From NCBI GenBank assembly GCA_907164885.2, contig OU015496.1, forward strand, positions 105,524,315-105,588,314: a stretch of DNA of 64,000 nucleotides, read 5' to 3'. The notes beneath the pieces were generated by a model that saw only the letters and a program-made list of their open reading frames with translations, ran no database searches and had not been told where the DNA came from. Below are positions 25,771 to 38,500 of this stretch, in pieces. Position numbers and translations under genes: made by a program. Origin of the DNA: Dolomedes plantarius. Taxonomy: Eukaryota; Arthropoda; Arachnida; Araneae; Dolomedidae. Numbering within the stretch: the first letter of the stretch is position 1; every line of letters begins with the position of its first letter.

Positions 25771-26588
25771 AAAAATAAAAATTTGCTGCCAAATCCTACT
25801 GGTGCTGTATGAAAATAAAAATCTGATTTTCAAAGTCAGTATTAATAATTGAAAGCTTTTTATTAAATAAATTCAAAAGCATAGTTAAATTTAATTATTT
25901 AGGCAGTATTTAGGACAAAATCGATTACTTTTACTTTCATCTTCAGTTCACTTTTATGAATTAGCACCTTTCCTGTTCTTGTTGTTATTATATGGGCAGC
26001 ACATTTTTTAAAATCTGAAAATGATCTTTCTTTTTTGGGAAAGAAACAAAAGTTTATTCATGAAGATTGGGAATTAAAATTCTAAAGTCATTCTTAAAAG
26101 ACTGTTTTGATACATTCATTAATTCATTGATGGTTTTATTTTTCACTTTTAATTCTAAATTAAAGGCACTTAGTTTTCCTGTAAACTCAACTTAAAATAT
26201 CTAGTGTTTATTTGCATAACTGGCCTGTAATTTTCTGTTTAATTTCAAATCTTTGATAGAATATGTTTAAACTTATTCAGGGACAATCTGAAGAAAACTT
26301 TTAACTAGTACAGCATACAGATTTAATCGTACATAAGTATGTTGTATTAGTTACTATTTTCTTTCAGATAGTCTTGGACAAAAATTTCTTTAAAGACTAC
26401 ATGCCTAACCCATCTTTGCTTTTAAATAATTTATTCTAATAGTCAAATATTTTTAGTCACTTCAAAAATGCTCTCGATAAAAAAAATAGATTATATCTGT
26501 AAGTAAAAGTTAAAACTGTTCAAAAATGTATTCTTAAAATCATAAATAAATTATACCATAATGATGCTTCAGTTGTTTTTTCTTTAAG

Positions 26589-26719
26589 AAATGAATGGAA
26601 TGAGGCCTATTCATGGTGATCAGGTTGAGAAAAAAAAGAGAAACTACAAGCTGATTATTGATCCTGCTCTTAAAAAAGGTCCTGAAAAAGTATATAGATA
26701 TGATGGTGTTGTGCCAGGG
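26589..26719 (+). CDS. SETD1: SETD1 coding exon 1 (residues 1-43)
   Basis: Acceptor TTTTTTCTTTAAG, two untranslated bases, then ATG at 26,591 and 43 codons to a GTAAGT donor, phase 0. Another Met lies at codon 4. The frame carries a basic KKKRN run, then [12 protein letters not shown] and VYRYDG, the strongly conserved N-terminal block of SETD1A/B. The first ATG is chosen because it is the first after the splice site. Confidence 0.9.
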
Positions 26720-29700
26720 GTAAGTTAAACTTAAAGAATGCTTTACCTGCTATAAAATATTTTACCTATTTTAAATCAGATAATCATATTTCACTGTATA
26801 AATATTTATTTCATTATGTGCTGCACTGTCTGATTTTCTGGAAAGTTTTATTTCCCTTCATGTTTCATAAATATCAATTGTTTAAATAATTTTCTCTAAT
26901 TGTTGCTAAAATCCTATTAACACTGTATTCCTAATCCAACTTATGAGTCATACCTCTAATGATAGTGAATCTGCAGTATGAAAGTTTTAAACCACTGGTT
27001 CTCAAAATGTGATACATGTACCCATTGGTTTGGTTATGGTTTGGGTTTGGAGCACTACGGTCAACTTTTTGCTGCACACAAGGGCTAATTGGACCGGAAC
27101 CTACAGTTTAAAGCTGATTCTGAATGGCTGCAAACATCCATGCGAACAGTGAGACTCAAACCAACAGGATCTAAACCTAATGCCAGCACCCTAGCCATTC
27201 GGCCATCAGCCTGGGCGTACCCATTGGAGTACATTTAGGACTTTCAATGGGTATGGAAGCTATCATGGTAACATTGGCAAAATGACAAAAATCTCTTAGA
27301 TTGTAGTAAACCAATAATTAATTTTTCATAGGGATACATTAGACTTTTTGTCATGACCAAAGGATAAAATAAGAAAATCCAGAACTTGTACTTTAAACTC
27401 ATTGTTAGCAAAGTATTAAATTTTAATTAAAAAAAATTATTGCAACAAAAAATAACCTTAACTGTTTTGTTATTTATGAAATATTTCTTATTTCTCTTCA
27501 TTTTGTTGATTTCCTTTTATTTATTTATTTTTTTTTATAAGTGAATCCTCTGTTTCACTAACATTGCTGACTGAAATCAGATTCACAAATTTTTGTACAT
27601 AGGAATTTTTCCTCTGTGGGATTCAGAAAAGTACTTTGATATTTTAACACATAATTCTGGTTTGGGAAACAATAGGAAAAAAGTTTAGAAGAAAATATAA
27701 AGGAGGGAACTTCCATTTTAAGTATTGGTTTTAAAGAGATAGGCACAGTGAAACTTCTCTATGGCAGGCAGTAATGGTCCTGAAAAAAAGTGGCCATTTT
27801 GAGGGGCGGCTGTCAAATTAGGGTGGACTTCTGTATGACAGCTAGTAATGGTTCTGAAAAAATGTGGCCGTTTTATGGGGTGGCCAGCTAGAGAACTTTC
27901 ACTGTATTTAAAAATGTGCTCCCTAAATGATAAAGGACATTGAAACTCATCCCAGCTAAAGAAACATTGATTCAATATTCATAGGGACTTGTGACTCATC
28001 TATATATAAAAAAGAACTTGTCTGTTTGTTTGTCCACTATAGAATCGTAGACTGTTTCACCCACTGAGACCAAATTCGACACAGTTAATGTTTAGGACCC
28101 GAGAAACTTAAATCAGGATAAACGAAATTTGGGGCTCAATTAGTTTTTTAAAATTAATTTTTTAATGATTTTTGTGCCCCTAAGCGCAGACCTTAAATGT
28201 GGATACAGCCCCTTCACCAAAACCAGTCAAAATCGATACGCGGGGGAAAAGAGGTTTGTTCTAGGGGGTGATCTGGGATGGTTTGAGAGTTACTCTGGGG
28301 GTGATGGGGGGTGGGTGAAGTTTTTATTTTATTTTTCTTACGTTTAGTGGAGTCGTGAGTCTAAAAAGGTTGAGAACTGCTCCTTTAGGCAATTTTAGAC
28401 AATGGTGTTCAAACTAATAGAACTTAATAAAATTTGGAAAAAAAGGAAGAAAAAAAAAAGAAAAATTAAGTTTGTCCCGTGGCCAGTTTTTGGAAGCCTT
28501 CTGTTGATCTAAATATATTAATTGTTTGAGGATCATAAAATGGGAAGAAGTTTAAGAGTTCTACACATTTTTTCCCCTAAGTTCGTGAAACAGAGTTAAC
28601 ATACGATATGTATTTGAATTACTTATTCCGTGAAATTATATAAGATAAATCTTTTAGAGTTTGGGGTTTTTTTAAGCAGTGGGAGGAAAAGCTCTTTTAA
28701 CAGAGAAACATAACGACACATAACTTTCATACCGAACTATTAGTCCATTCGTTATATTAAGGCAAAAGAAAATTAATGAAATTATTTTTAAAGAATGATT
28801 GCCCGGGTAGATATATAGATATAAAATTTTTCATGCTTTCTATCAAAAAAATACTGGGTATATCATTTCAGTAGAAACGCGCTAAACGCATTCTGTCTGG
28901 CCAGATGAACATGAAGAGCGGGGGTGCAGCCCAGTATTTTTTGTGATGGAATGCATGAAAAATTTTATATCTATATGTCTACCCGGGCTGTGCCGGGCAA
29001 TAATGCTAATATTTTATAAATTCTAACACCCCTTCCCACTTCTTCTTCTTTTTTTTTCTTTTTTTTTTTTTTTTTCCCTTTTTTTTTTGTGTGATTCAAT
29101 TTTTTTTATTATTTGATGGCCTGTCTTGAATGAGATACTGATATTTTATGGTTATAATTTTAATCCATAACAAATATAAATAAAGCTCTACTCATAAATG
29201 TGTTTGCATGAAATTTATGAATGCTTTACTATTTGTTTGAAACTTAAAGAAATAAGCTTTGCTAAAAGTTACATCAAGGCTTCTTTATTGAGCATGCAAA
29301 CTGTTCAATGGACCGTCATTTATATGGGCTTTTGGAGCTGGAGCCCACTCGTGTACCGTTGTTGACTGCACGACACAAACGGCAGTCTGGTAAAAAACTA
29401 GTCACTTGAAATTTGAAGAAATTACTGGAGAAATATATTTTTCCTTCAAGGAGAGATTACAGATGAGTTTTTAATATTTCTATTTTAACTGCACCCATCA
29501 ACAGATAATGTTGCTGTATTTTGCTGAAAATTGCTTGAAATTATGTTGTCTAGACCAAGATGATTAATCCATCAGAGAGGTCCATTAGAAGTATTTTCAT
29601 TTTGTATTAATAATTACAATTTAGTAACTTTAAAAAAATTAAGGATAGCAATTCTCATAATTGCCAGAGAGTAATTACTTTTGTAAAGAAAGATATGGTC

Positions 29701-29761
29701 AGTTTTTATTTTTTATTAACATATTTTTATTTTTTATCTATTCTCCCTTTGGTTAGTTTTA

Positions 29762-29836
<75 letters not shown>

Positions 29837-32800
29837 CTGAAAAGCCCAAAAAACTGGTACAGCCATGTGTATGCAAATAACAGATATATGCTTCCAATCA
29901 GCGTAATGTGATGTGGTCGGCAGCATCTATATAAGACAGCAGGTTTCTGAAGCTGTTAGATCATTCTGTAACTACAATGGTAATCACGATTTATGTGACT
30001 TTGAACATGGCGTTATAGTCAACTCACGAGAGAAGGGACATAGCATCTCCCAGGTAGCGATGCAATTTGGATTTTCACACACAACCATTTCATGAGTGTA
30101 TTGTTAATACCAAGTATCCAGTAAAATATCAAATCTCTGATAGTGGTCCAGCTGGAAAAAGACCTTTAATGAACAAAACCATCAACGACTGACGAGAATC
30201 CTTAAATGAGATAGATGTGCAACACTTCCTCAAATTGCTGCGGATTTCAGTGCTGGGGAATTAACAAGTGTCAGCATGCAAACTGTTCAATGGACCGTCA
30301 TTTATATGGGCTTTTGGAGCTGGAGCCCACTCGTGTACCGTTGTTGACTGCACGGCACAAAGACATGTTTTTTATGTGTTTATCATCTGTGTGCATATTT
30401 GCCGTACCTTTTAAAGTTTTAGAAAAGATGGGATAAAAAACATCTGATATCATGCAATTCTCAATCAGATTCTGTGAAACTCTAGTAGGTAAATAATGTA
30501 AATTGTTTATTAAACATAATGCTTCTATTATAATGACTAAGTTTATTTTTTATTTTAAAGAGAAAAGAAGCTTTATATTATCTCCTCCCCTAGCTGAAAT
30601 GTTTATTGTACTAGTGGGTACCTTTTTAAATTGTTATATTTTATTCTGTTAAGTAAATCATCTGTTGAAACATATTTCAACTAAATGTATTTAGTTGAAA
30701 CCCTTCACCTTTATGCAGTAAATATGTAATAGATCAAACATCAAATTTTGATTCTTGAATTTTGAACTTATGGTAGATTCCCGCTATGTCCACTGTGTAT
30801 TTGACTTATCTTGCCCATCTTTGAATATTGGCTCTAAACCGCAATGGTTGACAGTGATCCTAAGTGTATTAGGCATATCCAATGTATTCATCCTGATATT
30901 GCTTTCATTATGAGGTTCTCAGCATAGCTTTTAAACATTCCAGAAACACAATTCTCATCCCTGACAATGCCAAATTCAGAATTATGGGGATTTTACAGGT
31001 GACAGAATTTATGTCTGACTTGGTATTTGACATTAGAAAAATGAATTCAAGAAGAGTTAGATTATACCTGTGTAACTCTGCTTATGAAGACAGCATTTTT
31101 GCATTTTGTATTATCTTCTATTCCTCTAATTATTCTGTGAGAGGGAAACATAATTCACGGCATTGTCTTTTCACAATTTTTATTCTATACACACAGACAA
31201 CACACTGCTGCCACTCGGGCAAGTACAAACACTATATTTACAATTTATTAAAACAAACCATGGGTGGAAATAGAATGCTGATTGTGATAAAATTATCCCA
31301 CATATTCATACTATTTTAATTTAATCTAAATAAAAACAGATGGATCTTATACTTTTTTAATCATATTTGTATATGTATTCTGTAATTATCGAATTAAGGT
31401 ATTCTCTTTTAAACATAATTGACTGGACTAACAGTTAAAATGTTTCAAGATCAAAAAGACATGCAAAAGCAGTCATTTAAAATCATACGTTAAAATGTGT
31501 TTAAATAAAAACGTTTTTATTAATTTTCTGAACTAATTGTTTTTTTATGATTTAGAAATTATTTATTTATTTATTTATTTTTTTAGCTCGAAAAGTATTA
31601 CCCACCAGTTCATGTCAGGGATCCACGATCAAGATTGTCTACATTATGGGCAAAAACTGAACCAGCTGACCTTATTTTACCCAGATTTAAGGTAGATTTG
31701 TGTTTCAATTAAAAATGTGCTTATTTATTTGAGTTAGATTTTTTTTTCTTACAAATATTTCAGTGTAAAGTGTACATTGTAATTTGTTGCCTTTTTTCAT
31801 TTTTTATACAGTGGAATCTCGATCTATTGTTTTTCAAGGCACCGACTGAACTAAACGATAAAAGTGGGAAAATGATAGATACGGGAACACAACAAAGCAA
31901 TATCATCGTCGGAACTGGGTGAAATAAACAACACATACGGGGAAAAAGATGATTCGGAGAATGATCGATAGAGATTCCACTATATATCTTTTAGCAAAAT
32001 TTCACATGAAAATTCATTGCATCAGTTTCATTACATGAAATAAAGGAGTTAATAATACTAATGATTCCTCAATATTGGTTCAAGTATAACTTTTTCAGCA
32101 TAATGTAAACTTGAAACTTATTGGGTCTCCTTTTTTAATTAATGTAGTTGGTTGTACAGTAAAATTATCAGATACACATAAACAAAAGAAACATTTTGAT
32201 CTATAAAGATTTGCTGCTTTGAAAAAAGATTATTTTCTGATTGATTATGCTAAATGAAATGCATTTTAAACTAAATATTTTTACTATTTACTGATTATTA
32301 CTAATCAGTTTATGTATGTTTAAATTTAAAAGTAGTGCTTTGCTAGGTGGTATTTGCAGGGCATTTTGTTCATTCAGAAGGTGCTAGTTCTTTGATGTTC
32401 CTATAATAAATACCATGCCCTTTATTAATTACCCCTTAATAATTCTCTGAGTTAGTTTTAAAATGTTGCTATTTTAAAGTAACCTCTTGAAAAAGTGATA
32501 TTAGGTAGCCTTTAAAAAAAAAAAAGATATTTTTTTATTTGTCCTGTAAAAATTGGAATGCCCCATTAAATTTTAAAATATATTTTGTTCTGCATTTCTA
32601 CATCTACTGTTAGCACACAAAGTCAAGAGTTACTGAGAAAAATGAAACTGAACTTCTGAAAGCTAGAGTTAACCTTCACTATTTTTTCAAAAATGTAAAA
32701 TTCAAAGAATGCCTCAATTTTGTTGCAAAGGTGTAGAGATTTTTTTAAATACAAATTTTCATCTAAATATTCCTGAATCATCAGTTATTTGCTACAGATA

Positions 32801-35471
32801 AGTCACCAATTAATTTTATGAATCGTTCAAATTTCTGGAACTATGTTTTTAATTTTTGTAAACTTCAGATCAAATCTTTTAAAGGGAAAAAAACTGCCAA
32901 AAGTAATTAGATATTATCCTGTTAACAACTTTCTCTACTTTTTATTTTATCATTATTTTGGAAAAACTTGATTGCATTTCATCTTTTGCATTTCCTAACA
33001 TTTTGAGTGTGCAAAAATGGGTATTTCTATATTTTGGTACAATTTATTTTATCATTATTAGTTATTGTATTAATTAATTTTTAAGATATCTCTAAAATTG
33101 AGCATACCATCTGTTATGAATTTTCTCCCATTGTTGCAGACTTTTGAGGTTGTTTTGAGGACTATCATATTATTATGGTAAAGCACTGAGAGACAAGAAA
33201 TGATAGTTTTCATTAATATTATTTCATCCAGATTTCAGTAAAAATTTCCATTCCTGGTGATTCCAGTGAAATTATGTAGACCTTTTGAATTATTTTTCAT
33301 CCTTTGCTTACATTTTTAAAAGGTTGTCACAAAAATCTTTTATGTATTTTCTGCATAATATTTCAAAATCCATGCAGTAAAAAATGTTTAGAAATAGATA
33401 TATATTACATATCGGTGCAATTTTTGGTATACTTTCTGCCCTCAGTTGCGTCTAAAATGAACTTTATTAAAAGAATATAATAGAAATATTCCTTGATATC
33501 ATTGTACTTTATTCCATCTAATAAGAGTAAATTTGAGACTAAATTTACACTTGCATCAGTTAATGTTAAATTCTAGAGCGGCTGAGGAAAAAATTTAAAT
33601 GCTGATGTTAAAACACAATAAATATGTGTAATAGTAATAGACATAAAAATCTACACTTGGAGTTTTTTAAATTTCGATGGCCCGTATGAAGATAATTACC
33701 ACAGTCAAATTGTTACTGTTTCAAAAGCATTAAAGTAATTTTTAGAAATTATAATTTTTTTCAAAAACAGTCTTTTTACTTTATTACAAATATCCTAGAA
33801 GGGCACGGTGGCCCAATTGGCAAGAGCAGAAAGCCAAATGGGCCACCCCTCTTGCCAACCAGATCTGAACATCCCTTCTTCGATGCTCGTTGCTGCTAAT
33901 CCACCGCCATGTTCTCTAACAGTGGTCGGGGCATGTAAAATAGGGCATGGCTGCAATGTCCTCCAAGTTCTCAAATTTACCTCTGGAGGTGTGGGGTCAA
34001 GTGTTCCGGTCTTGTCACTTGACTCGGTTCAAAATTATGTGACCGGTCATTTAGCCAAGTCAGACTCTGACCCTTGTGGTTCTAATTCGAAACAGGAGCC
34101 GTACCTTCATCATCTTCAAGCAATAAGTCTGAAAAGGATGTTATAAAATGAACACTTAGACTGCTAATTAATCAGGATTGGAATTATCAAATTTATTTTT
34201 AATCTGGTGGTTTAGGTATTTCAGACTTTCCTGTAAAAAAAAATGCTGTTTTTATCTAGTTCTAAGTATGATTAGAATGTTATGTTTTATGTCTGGTTTA
34301 GTCTCGAAAACATACAATAATCCTCTCAGATATCAAAAATCTTAAGGGAGTAATTTCATAAGCAATAAAAATTACTTGTTCTAAAAAAGCTGTAGTATGC
34401 TGTGATGTGTTGTTCTAAATGAAATTGCTATATGTCTTTTTTTCTAATTTTTTTCTTTTTTTTCTCTTTCTATAGATTGATGAAAACTATGTGGGCACTC
34501 CGCCGCCAGTGCAAGTCACGATTAAAAATCTAAATGACAACATCAATAAGCAGTTTTTAGAAGACATGTTAAAGAAATATGGTGAGGTGGAACATAGTCA
34601 AATATACTACCATCCAAAAACAAGAAAGCATCTCCGTTTAGCTCATGTGACTTTTACAACAATACATGCTGCTAAAATGTGTGTTGATAAACTTAATATG
34701 AGTTCTGTCATGGGAGATGTGTTGAGTGTCTATTTAGACCCCTTTGGTGAGAATTTTTAGACTTACTCTTATGTATGGAATTTATTGAATTCTTTCTATC
34801 TGTGTTTTTTTTTTTTTTCTTGTATGTTTGTTTGTTTGTTTTGTGTGTGTATATATATAAAACCCATAGACAAATTGTGTTTCTTCATTGATCTTGTCAA
34901 ATTTCTGTATATAAAATTTTTGTTTCTTTGCCTAACTAAAAGAATAAATTTTTCTTTTCAGGTTATCTGTAAAATATTTAAATAAAACATTAATTCCTTT
35001 CCACTCTTTTTTACAACATAAAATGTTGCTCGCCTTTATAAGAAACATGTAAAATTCCTGCTGCCTTAAAATCAAAGTAATCAAAGATCCCTTCTGTTTA
35101 AAACTTCTGTTTGGGCTCTGGAAAGCAAAATTTCAGATGCCCTGCGTCGCAAGTTATAATTTTGGCAGTGCGCCAAACCCAGTCTGTATCGCTTGAGCAA
35201 GCAGTAAACAGTTAAACAGAAAAATACCAAAATGAATCAAATTTTTTTAAAAAAATTAATATATATATATATATATTTATATACACACAGTGGAATCTCG
35301 ATCTATCGTTTTTTAAGGAAGCGACTGAAATTAATGATAAATGCGGGACAACGATAGATGTGGGAACATAACAAAGCAATATGATCATTGGGACTGGATT
35401 AAATGATTGACACATACAGGAAAATGATGATTCGGGAAACGATCGATCAAGATTCCACTGCGTGCGTATAT

Positions 35472-35538
<67 letters not shown>

Positions 35539-38500
35539 TACATATATATACACTGAAGTGCCACTGAATTAGGGATAGCAAAGCCTATGCAAATTGTGTA
35601 GCGCTGCGCATCATGTATGCGCAAGTGAGGGCGCTGTAGTAACTGCATATATAGCGTGTACTGTGGTTGTTTTGAATTAGTTGTTGGAATTGCCAGTATG
35701 GGTAAACTGCCTGATTTAGATGCCTTCGATCGCGGACAAATCGTAGGTGCGCGACGCATGGGCCATTCAATTTCCGAAATCGTCAGACAGCTAGGATTTT
35801 CAAGGTCGACAGTGTCAAGAGTATACCAAGAATACATGGATGGTGGGAAAAAAACTAGCGATCGGTCAAACTGCAAAGGACAGTTAGCCTTGACAGTGCA
35901 TGGTGAGAGACGGCTCAGGCGTATTGTACGTAGCCAGCGAAGCCAAACATTAGCTCAAATTACCACCCAATTTAATGACGGTGCCAGTCGTACAGTCAGT
36001 AAACGGACTGTGCAACTCTCACTTCACCATATGGGTTTCGGGAGCCGTCGATCTACGAGAGTACCATTGCTCTATACTCGCCATCGGGCTGCACGTCTTG
36101 CCTGGGCAAGAGAGCACAGAGGCTGGAGTGTAGAGGACTGGAAACGAGTGGCATGGAGTGATGAGTCTCGATTCCGACTACTTAACGCCGACGGGAGGCT
36201 GAGAATATGGCGTCAGGCTCATGAAGCCATGGATCCTGCATGCCTGGCTGGAACTGTACAAGGGCATGGTGGCTCAATCATGGTCTGGGATGTTTTTTCG
36301 TGGCACAGTTTGGGATCTTTGGTGCGCGTACCAACCTCCCTCAATGCAATTCGGTACGTAGAGTTGCTGGGTGATCACCTCCATCCGTTTATGCCGTTCT
36401 GTTATCCGCACGGTAATGGAGTTTTCCAGCAAGACTACTGTACCTTTCACAAGTCGCGGTTGGCTACTGGCTGGTTAGATGAGCATTCCTCTCACTTCTC
36501 TGTCATGAATTGGCCACCTAGAAGCCCAGACTTAAATCCCATTGAGCATCTTTGGGATGTTTTGGAACAAGGCGTGAAAAGCCATCACACAGCACTAAAG
36601 AACCTTACTGAATTATGGACAGTTTTAGCCAATATTTGGCAAGCCATTCCCGTGGAACGTTTCCAGAAACTTGTTGAATCTATGCCTCGTCGTGTGGCAG
36701 CCGTTATCAAGTCCAGAAGAGGCCGAACCCGTTACTAGGTAGGTATCTCTAATTCAGTGGCACTTCAGTGTAGATGCATATATACATGCAAAATAGGTAA
36801 GCAATGATAAGTAATCCCATAATAATAACCCACGGTAGTTTCATTAGAAGAGACTACCTGAAATGTTTTTATTTTATTTTCTGTACCACCCATTATGAAA
36901 TAGATGATATCAGTAAAATAGAGAAAGTATTGATATTTAGGAATTTAAAAATGAGTTTTTATTGCTACCTCTTTTAAGAAGCATTTTTAAAAAATATTTT
37001 TTATAAAAGTTTTAGTGTAAAAACATTTAGTTTATTTCTATTAGTTTCTAAAAGCTATTAATTTTAAATTGTTGTAATTTGGGACAATGAGAGCTATAAA
37101 AAAAATGGACAAACTCTGCACTGGCAAGAACACAAATCCACTTCATTGAGTTTTTGCAAATTTAATGAATTACCTTTTGCACCTGGTCATGTTTGAAAAG
37201 AATTCGGAAAATAAAGAGTGAGAAAATAACTACAACATATGTCATAAGGAATACCTTCGGTAAATTGAATAAATATTTTCATTCCATTGAATTGACTTGA
37301 AATGAATTTGAGCCTGTTTGATCATATGAAATAACTAACATTTAACAGGAAGAAAAAGGATTTCTTAAGATATTGCCTGCTATATTTGTTCCAAACATAT
37401 CTAAGAATTTTGCTGATTCAATTACTGGCTGTATTAGAGAAATTTTCTTATATATACTGCATTAGTATATACCAGAGATTAAAAAGGTTATGTTTTGTAT
37501 CATAAACCATAGAATAGATTATTATTTTAAAGCTGGTGTCAGTAGAAAAATCAGTTTTGTTTTTTTAATTATGATCAGAAGTAAATTATTTGCTTTTTTT
37601 TTTCTTTTTCCCCTTCCTTCAAATTATGAATTGTTTTAGAACTTGTCTGTATCTTAGCTTATACTGAAATAAATTTCAAAATATTTCTTTCCTGTGTATT
37701 ATATCCATTTTTACCCCATTAAATATTAAGTAGTTATTATAAGTCAATTAAGATTTAAAACTTTTCACTATCCCTTTCATTATGGAATTAAGTATTACTG
37801 TACATTATAATTAGTGGTACACATTTCACAATTAACAATTAAAATGTTGATGATTTTTATGTCAAGTTAGTGAAATAATGTAGCATTATTGTATTTTGTT
37901 TTAAATTTGCTCTTATTTCTTGTGGTTGGGAGTGAACTTGACACTAGGATTTTCTAATCAAGAGAGCTGTAGCCATAATAATATATAATGTAACATAACA
38001 AATATAACAGCAGATATTTTGTATACTTTAAAAATCCTGAAATTTTGAGATAAGTTCTCTTAATTGACTTTTTTATCTGGTTATCCAATATTTATGTTTC
38101 ATTGATTGAAACTTTCGCTTTAAATGCGAGCAATAAAATTAAATAGAATTAATCCAGCTTCATTCAAATATACTGTAGTGAGACATAAAGGATTTTGAAA
38201 AGTAATAAGTGATACTGAAATTTTGAAACTAATTTAAAATTAAAAAGAATTCTTAATATTAGCATAAAGAGTAAACTGATTTTAAAGTTATGCTAAGAGA
38301 ATATTTTTGTTTTTCTGTATTCCTTTATAAGTTATATGTTAAGAAAAAATTTCAAAGACCTTAGCAACTTTAATGTCATTAACATAGTAATTAAATATTT
38401 TTAATATCCTCATGAATACTTTGGAATAAGTTTTCAGACTATCAGATTTCTCTTTTGTAACTTACATTTATTATGTATTTGTAGGGCGGGACTGCATGAA

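Noticed and set aside
29695..29880. 61-codon open frame with poly Tyr-Ile
   Set aside because: Translation of the TA microsatellite.
33808..34146. 112-codon open frame as a small gene
   Set aside because: It lies inside a probable SINE, lacks protein-like pattern and is in an intron.
35212..35876. Minus-strand open frames across the microsatellite and Tc1 start
   Set aside because: Tyr/Ile and Cys/Val runs come from TA and CA repeats; the real gene is on the plus strand.
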